Shown here one piece after another: positions 33,367-43,079 of a DNA stretch of 48,580 nucleotides (positions within the stretch are counted from its first letter, which is position 1; each line of letters starts with the position of its first letter). This DNA is from Bacteroidota bacterium (GTDB lineage Bacteria; Bacteroidota; Bacteroidia; Chitinophagales; Saprospiraceae), in assembly GCA_029567325.1 (NCBI GenBank), contig JAKQLF010000381.1, positions 1 through 48,580 of the forward strand, in the 5' to 3' direction. A program made the position numbers and the translations under genes. The notes under the pieces are model-generated. The model was not told the DNA's origin and did no database searches. It was given only the letters and a program-made list of their open reading frames with translations.

Positions 33367-34656
33367 TCAATTTGTTTTTGAATGAGTAAGTAATCTGGTC
33401 CCGACGCTGCATGATAAACATTTGATCTTGCTGCAATAATCTTTCTTCAAGAATAATAAAGCCTGAGAATCAAGAGCCGTTCTGACCGGTGTTCCAAGTT
33501 TTTTCCAAGATTGAATCACCATGTTTTTTTCAGCTGGCATTTTATCCAATAGTTCCATTGCCCGATCCTTGAGCGATTCTTCACCGTGTAAATTGCCGTA
33601 TAAAAATATGAATGGTAAAATCGCATTGATGAGTATGCGTTCTCGTAAATCAGAAGTAATCAGCGCATTTTTAAGTGGTACTGGTTTTCCAAAAACATAA
33701 TGAGTTTTCCAATATTCATTTGGTTCAACTTCAAATAATGGGGCAAAATCAGCCAATGCTTCAGCATGCACGACCCTACTGACAAGATTGGTATTTTTTA
33801 CGAAGAAGGCACTCATTTGCGCCAGTCTGATGGTCGGAAATCCAGCAGGCAATAATTTTCCAAATTTCCAGAAGACTGGATCCATTTCTGTAAATTGGTA
33901 TTTAGCCTTTTGGATTTTATATTCTTTTAAAAGTGAAAAGTTGTATTCGTCAAGTTTTACGTCATTGAGCAGTAAACCAGCATTTCCAAAGAGGATACTT
34001 TCAACTCTGAGAGGGTCAAAGCTGTTTTTTTGGATTATTTGGTAAGGCAAAGTGCTCGCCAATCGTTCGAAAGCATCTCCATTGGTAGGTCCACCAAAAG
34101 CCCTAGCAATGAAAGTAAAAAGTAATTGTTCAAGATTCTCATTTACATTCTGAATCGATTGACTCATTGTCCCCATTTTAATTTGCCATTTTTGAGCAAC
34201 CAATGCAGGATAAGAAAATGAAAGCCTTTCTGTCAAGTCAGCATCCAAGTGGTTGGCACATGGAATCCACGCAGTATGATTTTGGAGAGATTCATAAGTG
34301 TGCAGGAGTGTGGGATCAATCCACGATTTCACTTCTATGGTGGGAATTTGGAGATCTTGCTTGGTGGAAAACATCACGTCTTTGTTGTTTTCATAAACGA
34401 CGTGCAAAATGACATTTTGGTAGGCGCCATCCCAATGGTGGTTGTGTTTGTGCCAATCACCTGAATAAACATGCATTTCCACATTTCCAGCCCAAATGAT
34501 GCCGTCTATTTTGATTTTGGCGTTGTGAAAGTCTGGTCCCGAGCCTTCATTGCGGTAACCATATTCCAAAATTTCAACCAATCTACCGTCAGTTGTTCTT
34601 GGGTTATGAATGCGTTTTGTTTGCCAGAGATAATATAACAGGTCTTCTTTGATCAT
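33367..34656 (-). CDS. DUF2851 family protein
   Basis: About 429 residues from ATG 34656 (MIKEDLLYYLWQ), the usual family start; a TTG-started extension to 34689 is open but unlikely. Signature GSGPDFHNAKIKIDGIIWAGNVEMHVYSGDWHKHNHHWDGAYQNVILHVVYEN near 36-90, dense in His, Asp and Glu, which looks like a metal-dependent nuclease-like core, but no activity is known to me. C-terminal third helical, ending C-KIKCLSCSVGTRLL with clustered cysteines. Convergent with the SMUG2-like gene. Confidence 0.8.
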   Translation of the reverse strand: MIKEDLLYYLWQTKRIHNPRTTDGRLVEILEYGYRNEGSGPDFHNAKIKIDGIIWAGNVEMHVYSGDWHKHNHHWDGAYQNVILHVVYENNKDVMFSTKQDLQIPTIEVKSWIDPTLLHTYESLQNHTAWIPCANHLDADLTERLSFSYPALVAQKWQIKMGTMSQSIQNVNENLEQLLFTFIARAFGGPTNGDAFERLASTLPYQIIQKNSFDPLRVESILFGNAGLLLNDVKLDEYNFSLLKEYKIQKAKYQFTEMDPVFWKFGKLLPAGFPTIRLAQMSAFFVKNTNLVSRVVHAEALADFAPLFEVEPNEYWKTHYVFGKPVPLKNALITSDLRERILINAILPFIFLYGNLHGEESLKDRAMELLDKMPAEKNMVIQSWKKLGTPVRTALDSQALLFLKKDYCSKIKCLSCSVGTRLLTHSKTN

Positions 34657-34804
34657 GGCTGGAGTAAATTTTTCATAAAAGAATACCAAAGCTCATAAAA
34701 ACTTAGCTTTGAATAGAAGTAAAGATAAGGTCTATTTTTGTTTTACTAAAAATATCCAATCCAAAATATTCAAAAAATACAAAGCATTTAACTCTTCTGA
34801 ATAA

Positions 34805-35299
34805 TTAATCTACCCTTTCGTATAACTTAAAATTGTAGTTGAATTCATTTTTGTCGTCTGCTAGATGTTGCTCTTCACTGACCAAAGACCAATCTGTCAG
34901 GTTTACTTCTGGAAAAAAGACATCACCTTCAGGCTCTATGTCAACTTCGGTAACATAAAGTTTGTGCCAGAGAGATTGAGTGAGTTCATAAATCTGTCCG
35001 CCACCAATGATAAATACTTCTTCTGCACCAGTATTGTGCGCGCTGACTAATGCCTCTTTGATTGAATGGACGATGATACAATTGGAAGAAATGAAAAATG
35101 GATCTCGAGTAATGATGATGTTTGTGCGGTTTGGCAATGGTTTTCCTATAGACACATAACAATTCCTGCCCATGATTACTGGGTGGTTGATGGTTGTTTT
35201 TTTGAAATACTTTAAATCAGCAGGAAGATACCAAGGAATTTCATTGTTCATACCAATGACGTTGTTTTTGGCTTTTGCCACAATACAAGAAATGATCAT
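34805..35299 (-). CDS. folA: Dihydrofolate reductase
   Basis: 164 residues. Reduces dihydrofolate to tetrahydrofolate with NADPH. Seen: ISCIVAKAKNNVIGMNNEIPWYLPADLKYFK near 3-33, with the catalytic acidic residue in LPADL-YFK, PVIMGRNCYVSIGKPLPNRTNIIITRD (NADPH-binding) near 40-66 and the IIGGGQIYE motif near 96-104. It starts 28 bases after the mrdA stop and may be read from the mre operon. thyA is not in the window. Confidence 0.94.
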   Translation of the reverse strand: MIISCIVAKAKNNVIGMNNEIPWYLPADLKYFKKTTINHPVIMGRNCYVSIGKPLPNRTNIIITRDPFFISSNCIIVHSIKEALVSAHNTGAEEVFIIGGGQIYELTQSLWHKLYVTEVDIEPEGDVFFPEVNLTDWSLVSEEQHLADDKNEFNYNFKLYERVD

Positions 35300-35327
35300 A
35301 AGCGAGTTTTGTAATTTGGGTATTTAT

Positions 35328-37184
35328 TTATTCTTCTGTGAGCAGATCAGGACTAAGTAGTAAACTCTTACTAAACATGTCGTCTTCCAGATATTTTCTG
35401 GCCGGCCTTATGGTATCTGTGAGGTATTTTTCAATGACCAAACCTCCAATAGGTACTGCGTATCGAGCCCCAAAACCAGCGTTCTCCACAAAAACAGCAA
35501 TAGCAATTTTTGGATTATTCTTTGGAGCAAATCCAAAAAATACAGAGTGGTCATCCCCAAAAGGGTTTTCCGATGTTCCGGTTTTACCACATACTTCGAT
35601 ATCTTCCAAATATGCGCGGGTAGCTGTTCCTGCCTTGACCGCCATCTGCATACCATCAACAACAGGGTCATAATATTTCTGGTCGATCCTCATGATCTTC
35701 TTTTCCTTAAATTTTGCAGGAATAGGCTCGTTGGAGTTTCGAAACTTTCTGATGAGGTGTGGTGTGATGTAATACCCTCTGTTTGATATAGCAGCAGCAA
35801 TATTGGCCATTTGTACAGTAGTCAATTGGAGCTCACCCTGTCCTATACCCAAAGACAACATGTAGGTTGCTTTCCATCCAGTTGCTTCTCTCCGATATAA
35901 GTGATCATAAAATTTTGAATCCGGAATAAAGCCATCATTTTCATAGACATTATCCGTACCAAGAGGATGACCCAATCCAAATTCATTTAAATAAGCTACC
36001 AATGTGTCAAGTCCTATTCCTGGCTTTTTAGGATTGTAGAAATTGACCATATCGCGCATCAACTGATAATAGTATGAATTGCAGGAATACTGGATGGCCA
36101 TCGATATATTTTGAGCTGTGGGGTGTGAGTGGCATTTTTGAAATTTACCACCTCCAATATAATAAGCTCCGCTACAACCAATACTTCTATTCGGATTTGA
36201 TACGCCTTTTTGCATAGCAATCAAACTGAAAATGCATTTAAAAATGGATCCAGGTGGATATTCTGCTTTTACAGATCGGTCGAAGATTGGTTTATTTACA
36301 TTATCTCGAATAATGGAATCAAAAATACTGGTCCCTACAACATTGGGGTCATAGGTTGGTGAACTTACCATGGCCAATATTTCGCCTGTACTTGGTTCTA
36401 TGGCAACCAAAGATCCTCTCTTATTTGCAAATAGTTTTTCTGCGTATTCTTGTAATTTCAAATCCAATGTACTTTCGATATCGAGCCCGGCGATGGATGC
36501 AGAGTCCAGTCTTCCATTGTCAAAAGATCCCACTTTTCTTCCAAGGTTGTCTTTGAGCACATATGAAACACCCTTTACCCCTCCCAATTCGCGCTCATAC
36601 ATTTTTTCCAAACCTGTCTTGCCAATGTAATCGCCCATACTGTACAGGCCATTTGATTGTTTGATGATTTTTTTATCTACCTCACCCAAATATCCCAGAA
36701 CGTGGGCTGCATTTTGGTGTGGATAGGCTCTGGTACTGCGCAATTCAGGAAAAAACCCTGGATACTTGTACATATGTTCTTTAAAATAAGCAAAGCGTTC
36801 TGGACTCACTTTCGACATAAAAACAAATGGCACAGACTTGCTGAATAGCCCTGACTTCCAATCCTTCGTCAAGTATGCTTTAAAATCTTCTTTTTGAATA
36901 CCCAATAAATTGCAAAAAGAAAGGGTATCCATTTTAGGGTCAATATTGCGATAGGTGACCATGATGTCATAGGTAGGAGCATTTGCAACTAGTAATTCAC
37001 CATTTCTGTCTACTATGATTCCTCTAGAAGGCAACACAGTTTGTCTATATAAAGCAGCAGATTTTGTTTCGTTGCTAAATGCGGGATCAAATATTTGAAG
37101 AGATGCAACTTTGAAGGCCAATGCAATAGCAGCAGCAATAAAAAAATAGATTATGGTAAACTGACGTTTTTCTAGATTTTTCAA
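35328..37184 (-). CDS. mrdA: Penicillin-binding protein 2 (elongasome transpeptidase)
   Basis: 618 residues, class B PBP. One N-terminal membrane helix (about 9-30), the dimerisation domain (PSRGIIVDRNGELLVANAPTYDI near 52-74) and a transpeptidase domain with SIFK (Ser313-Lys316), SCN (367-369) and GKTGTSE near 537-543. It crosslinks lateral-wall peptidoglycan together with RodA and MreBCD. Nine bases after mreD in mreC-mreD-mrdA. rodA, often next, is not here; folA follows. Confidence 0.94.
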   Translation of the reverse strand: MKNLEKRQFTIIYFFIAAAIALAFKVASLQIFDPAFSNETKSAALYRQTVLPSRGIIVDRNGELLVANAPTYDIMVTYRNIDPKMDTLSFCNLLGIQKEDFKAYLTKDWKSGLFSKSVPFVFMSKVSPERFAYFKEHMYKYPGFFPELRSTRAYPHQNAAHVLGYLGEVDKKIIKQSNGLYSMGDYIGKTGLEKMYERELGGVKGVSYVLKDNLGRKVGSFDNGRLDSASIAGLDIESTLDLKLQEYAEKLFANKRGSLVAIEPSTGEILAMVSSPTYDPNVVGTSIFDSIIRDNVNKPIFDRSVKAEYPPGSIFKCIFSLIAMQKGVSNPNRSIGCSGAYYIGGGKFQKCHSHPTAQNISMAIQYSCNSYYYQLMRDMVNFYNPKKPGIGLDTLVAYLNEFGLGHPLGTDNVYENDGFIPDSKFYDHLYRREATGWKATYMLSLGIGQGELQLTTVQMANIAAAISNRGYYITPHLIRKFRNSNEPIPAKFKEKKIMRIDQKYYDPVVDGMQMAVKAGTATRAYLEDIEVCGKTGTSENPFGDDHSVFFGFAPKNNPKIAIAVFVENAGFGARYAVPIGGLVIEKYLTDTIRPARKYLEDDMFSKSLLLSPDLLTEE

Positions 37185-37193
37185 ATCGCGTAG

Positions 37194-37718
37194 TTAAAAT
37201 TTTGATCTAAATATCAGATGCAACAAGATAAACAGCACCAGCGATGGTATAACTGTAAAGATAGTGTTCAGAAAGATATCAAAGAAATAAACGAAGGTAA
37301 ATGCTTCAAAAGAAAAATAGGCAAAGCAATGAATGAGCATCATCACACTGGTGTAAGAAATAAACCAGGAAAACCCAGTTTGTACAAGTGTAGGACTTGT
37401 TTTATTGGTGTAACCTTCATATGGTGCTAAGAACCTCAAAATTAGTGCCCGCAAATAACCTGTGACCACTAGTGCTGCGGTATGTACCCCTGGACTATTA
37501 TAAAACATATCTACCGTAATACCTATGGCAAAACTTGCTAGTAGAACCACCGCTTTTGGTGTATTGACAGGCAACATTAGTATGATGAAAGGATATACCA
37601 GAAAATGTATATAATGAAAGGAACCAATTCCTAAGTCTACCCTTATGAGTACCAATAACTGTAGCAGCAATAACCCAACTGCCCTGACTAAATTTCTGTA
37701 GATGGCCGTATTGTTCAT
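37194..37718 (-). CDS. mreD: Rod shape-determining protein MreD
   Basis: 174 residues, five hydrophobic helices, typical for MreD of Bacteroidota (VRVDLGIGSFHYIHFLVYPFIILMLPVNTPKAVVLLASFAIGITVDMFYNSPGVHTAA). Integral membrane component of the elongasome linking MreC to the wall synthases. Its start overlaps the mreC stop by four bases (ATGA type), indicating coupled translation. Confidence 0.87.
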   Translation of the reverse strand: MNNTAIYRNLVRAVGLLLLQLLVLIRVDLGIGSFHYIHFLVYPFIILMLPVNTPKAVVLLASFAIGITVDMFYNSPGVHTAALVVTGYLRALILRFLAPYEGYTNKTSPTLVQTGFSWFISYTSVMMLIHCFAYFSFEAFTFVYFFDIFLNTIFTVIPSLVLFILLHLIFRSKF

Positions 37719-38539
37719 TGTGTTGTTTGTGATTCTATGGCCAATTGCTCTGCAGCTTGTTTATTTCTCACCACAAAGGCGGTATTGAGTGTCACCGGAT
37801 CATTGAATAATTCTACACTGATATCGTAACTGTTGCTGCCATTTGCGAGCGTTACTTCTTTAATTTTTCCTACCAGAATGCCTCTTGGAAATATGGTGGA
37901 ATAGCCGCTTGTGATGATTGTATCACCTTGCAGGACGCTGATGTGTTTGGGTATATCTACGAGATTGAGGATTCTCGAGTTGCGTCCATTCCATATAAGC
38001 GTACCGTGGGCATTGTTTCTTTTTATAGCACAGTCAATCAAGGATTGCGAGTGCAAAATACTCATGACTCTTGCATAGTGTGGAGAAACATTCCTCATAA
38101 TTCCCACAAGCCCGTTGTCTGAAATTACACCCATATCTTTTTCAATACCACTCGAACTACCTTGACATAAAGTAAGGTTATTGTTTCTCAATGTGTATGT
38201 GCTGTTACAAATGGTTGCTGGAATTAATTCGTATTTCAAACTATCACTTAGTAAAGTATCTATGTTTTGTGCAGTGGAGTTTACATTTTCTTGTATAAAA
38301 CGTTCAACCAATCTTGCATTTTCCAACTTTAATTGATCATTTGTTTGTTGTAAATTGGAAAAACGCTCCAAGTCATCCACTTTTTGATTGACAGAAGTTG
38401 CCAATATATTGGTTGAATTGATGAAGATTTCTTTTTGCGACTGATTGTAGTTGACAATAAGATATATAGCCACAAACTCCAGTAAAAAAAACAGGATGTG
38501 GTAACCAAACCTTAGTAGTATAAGAAATACGTTTCCCAT
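37715..38539 (-). CDS. mreC: Rod shape-determining protein MreC
   Basis: 274 residues from ATG 38539. A longer frame reaches 38611, but the ATG at 38539 begins MGNVFLILLRFGYHILFFLLEFVAIYLIV, the usual MreC N-terminal membrane helix, and a -7 box sits eight bases upstream of it. Next come a coiled coil (about 40-85) and the periplasmic beta-domains with the family motifs NNLTLCQGSSSGIEKDMGVISDNGLVG and GDTIITSGYSTIFPRGILVGKI. It organises the elongasome in the periplasm. mreB, normally just upstream, is absent from this window. Confidence 0.88.
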   Translation of the reverse strand: MGNVFLILLRFGYHILFFLLEFVAIYLIVNYNQSQKEIFINSTNILATSVNQKVDDLERFSNLQQTNDQLKLENARLVERFIQENVNSTAQNIDTLLSDSLKYELIPATICNSTYTLRNNNLTLCQGSSSGIEKDMGVISDNGLVGIMRNVSPHYARVMSILHSQSLIDCAIKRNNAHGTLIWNGRNSRILNLVDIPKHISVLQGDTIITSGYSTIFPRGILVGKIKEVTLANGSNSYDISVELFNDPVTLNTAFVVRNKQAAEQLAIESQTTQ

Positions 38540-38547
38540 AAAGTGCG

Positions 38548-38555
38548 CAAATATA
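38548..38555 (-). promoter_or_regulatory. -7 element (TATATTTG on minus strand) of the mreCD-mrdA operon
   Basis: Plus strand CAAATATA; separated from the ATG at 38539 by eight bases, implying a very short leader. The rest of 38556-38826 shows no gene. Confidence 0.45.
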
Positions 38556-38826
38556 CCATTCGGAAATAGCTTTGACCATTTTCTTGTTGCAAATTTGATC
38601 GATATCTTCATCGCTCAATTTCGCCTTAGCTATGGCTAGGCCTTAATCTCTCTCTTCGATCTCAATAAAATTTTCTACACAATAATTCTGGCCAACCTAT
38701 TTTCCGAAAGGTATATACTATTCGCGAGCTGATTTGTAGTGTGATTTTCTTTCTATCGATCTCCTCCGCAAGCTAAAACGCAAAAGAAAGTCGTAGATTT
38801 TCCAAAATCAGAATATTTTATCCGTT

Positions 38827-39300
38827 TTAAGGCACTACAAGTTTATAATATGCTTGAATGGCGAGGTCTTCTTCTTGTCGCATACGCATAATATCAGCAT
38901 CTTCTTTGTCTTTCAAGCCAAGTAAATGCAGTACCCCATGGGCCATAACACGAAGAAGTTCGTCTTGATAGGATACATCATTGTCAGTGGCATTTTCTGC
39001 TACCCGCTCCAGGCTGATGAAAATATCACTTTCCAATCGTTTACCTTGCTGAAATGGGAAGGTAATGATATCTGTATAATAGTCATGACTTAGGTACTTT
39101 TGATTGATGTCAAGCAGATATTCATCACTGCAAAAAATATAATTGATGTGAATGATTTTGGATCCAAATAGACTGACAATGGCCGTCAACCACTCTAAGG
39201 ATTTTTGCTCATCAAAAAAAGGTGGAAAAGAAACATCTTCCGCTATAAATTCAATTGGTAAGGAAGGTTGATCATCTTCTACCAATTCTTCATCAACCAT
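38827..39300 (-). CDS. ybeY: Endoribonuclease YbeY (rRNA maturation factor)
   Basis: 157 residues from ATG 39300; the frame is open upstream into the kinase gene but that part is that gene's shadow. Motif region MAHGVLHLLGLKDKEDADIMRMRQEED near 127-153. The canonical zinc motif is HGxLHLxGxDH; here Lys stands for the third His, the form I know from Bacteroidota YbeY. DYYTDIITFPF near 75-85 matches the family's DVLSFPF. It acts in 16S rRNA 3' maturation and ribosome quality control. Five bases after the RsbW-like kinase gene. Confidence 0.9.
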   Translation of the reverse strand: MVDEELVEDDQPSLPIEFIAEDVSFPPFFDEQKSLEWLTAIVSLFGSKIIHINYIFCSDEYLLDINQKYLSHDYYTDIITFPFQQGKRLESDIFISLERVAENATDNDVSYQDELLRVMAHGVLHLLGLKDKEDADIMRMRQEEDLAIQAYYKLVVP

Positions 39301-39305
39301 ACGTA

Positions 39306-39704
39306 TTATTTTTTGAAATACATTTCTACAGTAGTACCGTTGTCCATGTACTTCACCCGATCGGCCAATTGAGTCATGATGTAAACGCCCCTGCCTCCGC
39401 AACAGTCCAACAGGTTTTCATCTGTGGGATTTGGAACTTCGGACGGATTGAAGCCATCGCCTTCATCCTTTACCAGAAAAGCTATACCGGCTTTTTGGCC
39501 CTTACACCTGATCAAAACATTTTTTTCTTCACAATTTTTGTTACCGTGGATCATTGCATTATTGACAGCCTCCGTGAGGCTTATAAGGATGTCAGCAAAC
39601 TTGTTTGACCCCATACCTACCTGAGTTACTACTTCTTGGACATAATTCTCCAATTGGTTGATATTTTCGGGTCTTGTCTGAATCCTCAATTCTATACTGC
39701 TCAT
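39306..39704 (-). CDS. RsbW-like ATP-binding protein (HATPase, anti-sigma-factor kinase type)
   Basis: 132 residues, a single GHKL ATPase domain. N box LTEAVNNAMIHGNK near 44-57, G1 box VKDEGDGFNP near 79-88 and G2 box GGRGVYIM near 101-108. This is the form of SpoIIAB/RsbW-type kinases that phosphorylate anti-anti-sigma (STAS) partners. No STAS protein, sigma factor or PP2C phosphatase is in the window, so the partner is elsewhere. Middle gene of DUF4175-kinase-ybeY, 24 bases after the DUF4175 gene. Confidence 0.83.
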   Translation of the reverse strand: MSSIELRIQTRPENINQLENYVQEVVTQVGMGSNKFADILISLTEAVNNAMIHGNKNCEEKNVLIRCKGQKAGIAFLVKDEGDGFNPSEVPNPTDENLLDCCGGRGVYIMTQLADRVKYMDNGTTVEMYFKK

Positions 39705-39728
39705 CGATTCTTGCTTTTTTCTATTGCT

Positions 39729-42700
39729 TTAATTCCTTTTCAACTCCTTGTAGTATTCGTCTACCAGCATTCTATAGTATGGTTTTAATGCTGGTGAAAC
39801 GGTTTTGTACAATTCGACTTCTGATTCTCTTTTTTTGAGATAATCTTGTATAGCGGGCGGAAGCTCTTGTTTTACATCCACTCCTTGTTCTGATTTTCTT
39901 TTTTCATCTTCACCTCGCTGTCTTTCTGCCTTCTCAGCTTCCAATAGTCTGGTGACAATGTCTTTTTGCCTTTTCAGTGTTTCGGCATTCAATCTTCTGT
40001 TGACAAGATCCGTTTCGATTTTGTCCATCTGATCAATGATGCCTTGTAAGTCTCCAGCCCCTTTGCCTTGTTCTTGTTTCTCTTTTTTAAGGTCTTGCAA
40101 AGCTTTTCTCAAAGCAGCTTGTCTAGCTGCAGCTTGTGCAAAATCTTTGGCTTCTGGGCCTTCTTTACCTTCTTTTCCCATCTTTTTCTGAATGCCTTGT
40201 AGAGACTCATCCATCCCTTGCTGACCTTCAGATATTTTATCCATGGGTACATTTCCAGCATTTTTGCCAGACTTTCCAGATCCTCCTGGTTTAGCGCAAT
40301 TTTGATTGCCAGGCATTCTGCCAGCCATCTGTTGTTGCATGTTCTTCATAGACTCTGACAACATTAATGCCAAATCGTTCAAATTGGTCATTGTGCGTCT
40401 TTGTTTTTCTTGGGCTTGATTGACAACCCTATCTTCCAGAAGCTCTATACTATTGTTCATATTGTACTTCACCTCCGTTACTTTTTCGCCAATAAAGGAA
40501 GAAACTTCTTCTACTCTTTTACTTAATTCAGTAAGACTGTCTTCAATAATTTGAAATTCGTCCTTGATTTTGAATTGATCCTTTACAAGTGCAACAAATT
40601 TTGGCGTGTTTACCGGTGTTTCACGGAAATTTCCAACCAACTCTTCTTGATCAAAAGAAAGTGTAACTAAATTCTCTAGAATCTGCCTGATGGTTTTAAT
40701 ATCTTCCTGGTGTTGCTCAGCATCACCACTTTCCATGTTTTGCTCCATTTCTCCGGCCATCGCTTTCATTTTCTTTCCGGCAGACTTTTGAGCTTTTGCG
40801 GCACTTTCTTTATTTTCTTTTTTCAGTTGATCACTGGCTTTGTCCATGTCCTTGTCAATGTCCTCCATTTTTTCTTCATTATCCTTGCCCATATCTTTTG
40901 GAGGTGACAGCTCTTTGTTTTTCTCTTCCAGTTTTTCCAACTCTTTCTTTACTTCATCAAATTCCTTATTGAGTTTTTCTTGTTCTTTGGCCAACTCTTC
41001 TTTTGACTTAGCATCATCTTTTTTCTCTGTTTCTTCAGCCAATTTTTCTTGCTTATCACCAAGCTCATTGAGTTTTTCAATTTGCTCTTTGACTTCTTTT
41101 TCCATTTCAAGTTGCTTGAAAAGTTCTAAGAGACGATCTGTTTTCTTTTCAAGATTTTCATTTTGCATCTTGAATTCATCCATCATTTTGAGAGCATCCT
41201 CTTTTTCCAACTCTTGCATCAACTCCTGGATTTTTTCAATGAGTTCTTTGTTTTCCTCATTGGCGGCATCCTCCATCATCTCTTCGAGTTTCTCCTGTTT
41301 TTCTTGAATTTCTTCATCAGGCTTTTGCAATTCCTCTTGGTTTTGCAAATTTTCTTTCATTTTTTCATTGGCTTTTTGCAGCTGTTCTTGAAGTTCTTTT
41401 TGTTGCTCAAGAATTTTCTCCAACTCTTTTTTATCCTGCCAATCCAACTGTTCTTTCTGTAAAAGCTTTTCCTTCATTTTTTGGAAACGCTCGGCCATTT
41501 TATCAATATTTTTCTGGGCATCCTTTAGATTATCTTTGATGGCTTCCTCATTTTCATCTTCCTGAGCTTGCAATTGCTCTAAGGTTGGTTTTAAGAAAGT
41601 CATGACGCCAGATTTGCTTGACTTACTGCCATGTACACCATCATTGTCAAATACCTCGAAAAAATATTGTAGTTTATCTCCTGGCTTGAGTTGTAAATCC
41701 TTGATATACAACAAATGCCTGAACGAAGCTGCTCTACCGCCTGCAGTTGTTACTTTTTTAATTTCATTTGCAGTAATCTTACCTTTCTCATCAGTGATAG
41801 AATAGTTGAAGGTAAGTCTATTGATACCGTAATCGTCAGAAACATCTCCCACAAAAAGGATGGTTGAATTGTCTAAACTATCTACAATAGGTTCAACAGC
41901 AATTGAAGGGTATTGATCCTTAATAACACTGACTGTATAGGTCAAAGAATCAGGTGTGCTCATGAATTGGTTTTCCAAATAAACCGTGTATTGGAAGTTA
42001 TCCATTGCCCTCAACTTTTGACTGAAAGCTCCTTCACCCACAGCTTGTACGCTTTTGAGTTCCTTTGCATCACCAACCAACATGGATATTTTTTCAGTAT
42101 TTGTGGTGTTGAAATTCCAGGTAATAGTTGTACCCTCTGGAATGATCAAATCTCCTGTATTCGTGAAACGCTCATTTTTTCTTCCAACATAAGCTGGATA
42201 GTTGAGTTGCGTTTCAAAATTGGTGATATTGGGTTTTGGTAAAACTTCAAGTTCCAAAGGAATAGAAGATACTTCTCCTGCCGTAAGCGTAAAGGCTACA
42301 TTTTTCTGTACATTTCGGAAAGTGTACTCATATTCATCTGAAGATAATTTTTCCAATTTATAAGTGAATCCATCAACATCTAAAAAAGCTTCTGCTGGAA
42401 GGACACTCCCTTCGATTTTTACTTTCAGAGTGAAATCTTGGAATTGCATTGCCTTCAGATCTTCATTGACTACATCAAAACGGAACGGTGCTTCTTTTTC
42501 AAAATCCTCATTGTTGTTGAATAAACGATATGAGCTTTTAGTGATTAAAGAGGGAGACATAAATAACAAACCAACTAAACATAGAACAGGTGGTAAAGCA
42601 TATTTTAAATACTGTCTGTTTTTTGAAAGATCAATGGCTTTTTGAAAAGGCACAAACTTGATACTTTCGGTTTTTTGAGAAATACTTGCCAAAACCAAAT

Positions 42701-43079
42701 CCGACGCATTTCCGTGTTCACATTGCTTATTGAGTTGTAGAATATTGAGCAACTTATCTTTTACGTCATAAAAGTGGTCGCCAATGATGAGTGCAGCTTG
42801 CTCATGTGAAATGGTCTTACCTAGTTTAAATATTTTGACTAGTGGCTGAATGATCCATGTATAGGCAGCGAATCCTCCAATACCCAACAATGAATAGAAA
42901 AGAACCTTTCGCACACTTTTGTCAAAATAAAAACTACCTTCAAGAACACTGATGACGAGAAAATACGCGACCACCAAACCGATGAAGTACAAACTTCCTC
43001 TAAATAGTTGGTTTACATAATATTTCCGGATAAACAGATCAAGTTTTTGGATTAAATTGCTATAACTACTATTTACCAT
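39729..43079 (-). CDS. DUF4175 family membrane protein with very long acidic/basic coiled coil
   Basis: 1116 residues. Two N-terminal membrane helices (about 27-49 and 59-78), a further helix near 158-176, then Ig-like beta domains (about 200-490), then some 450 residues of Glu/Lys/Gln-rich coiled coil (about 500-800) and a helical C-terminal third with a Gly-rich stretch (RMPGNQNCAKPGGSGKSGKN near 895-914). The N-terminal segment FKLGKTISHEQAALIIGDHFYDVKDKLLNILQL is the DUF4175 signature. Role unknown; large envelope protein. First gene of the operon. Confidence 0.8.
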   Translation of the reverse strand: MVNSSYSNLIQKLDLFIRKYYVNQLFRGSLYFIGLVVAYFLVISVLEGSFYFDKSVRKVLFYSLLGIGGFAAYTWIIQPLVKIFKLGKTISHEQAALIIGDHFYDVKDKLLNILQLNKQCEHGNASDLVLASISQKTESIKFVPFQKAIDLSKNRQYLKYALPPVLCLVGLLFMSPSLITKSSYRLFNNNEDFEKEAPFRFDVVNEDLKAMQFQDFTLKVKIEGSVLPAEAFLDVDGFTYKLEKLSSDEYEYTFRNVQKNVAFTLTAGEVSSIPLELEVLPKPNITNFETQLNYPAYVGRKNERFTNTGDLIIPEGTTITWNFNTTNTEKISMLVGDAKELKSVQAVGEGAFSQKLRAMDNFQYTVYLENQFMSTPDSLTYTVSVIKDQYPSIAVEPIVDSLDNSTILFVGDVSDDYGINRLTFNYSITDEKGKITANEIKKVTTAGGRAASFRHLLYIKDLQLKPGDKLQYFFEVFDNDGVHGSKSSKSGVMTFLKPTLEQLQAQEDENEEAIKDNLKDAQKNIDKMAERFQKMKEKLLQKEQLDWQDKKELEKILEQQKELQEQLQKANEKMKENLQNQEELQKPDEEIQEKQEKLEEMMEDAANEENKELIEKIQELMQELEKEDALKMMDEFKMQNENLEKKTDRLLELFKQLEMEKEVKEQIEKLNELGDKQEKLAEETEKKDDAKSKEELAKEQEKLNKEFDEVKKELEKLEEKNKELSPPKDMGKDNEEKMEDIDKDMDKASDQLKKENKESAAKAQKSAGKKMKAMAGEMEQNMESGDAEQHQEDIKTIRQILENLVTLSFDQEELVGNFRETPVNTPKFVALVKDQFKIKDEFQIIEDSLTELSKRVEEVSSFIGEKVTEVKYNMNNSIELLEDRVVNQAQEKQRRTMTNLNDLALMLSESMKNMQQQMAGRMPGNQNCAKPGGSGKSGKNAGNVPMDKISEGQQGMDESLQGIQKKMGKEGKEGPEAKDFAQAAARQAALRKALQDLKKEKQEQGKGAGDLQGIIDQMDKIETDLVNRRLNAETLKRQKDIVTRLLEAEKAERQRGEDEKRKSEQGVDVKQELPPAIQDYLKKRESEVELYKTVSPALKPYYRMLVDEYYKELKRN

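Noticed and set aside
39301-39402. 35-residue extension of YbeY
   Set aside because: Arg/Gly/His-rich shadow of the RsbW-like kinase gene; ATG 39300 gives the standard length.
40840-41307. Long plus-strand open frame rich in Ser and Phe
   Set aside because: It is the complement of the Glu/Lys-rich coiled coil of the DUF4175 gene; codons for Glu and Lys on one strand produce Ser and Phe on the other.
41163-41462. Leucine/Phe-rich plus-strand frame resembling a membrane protein
   Set aside because: Same cause: antisense of the charged coiled coil; no promoter or start signal.
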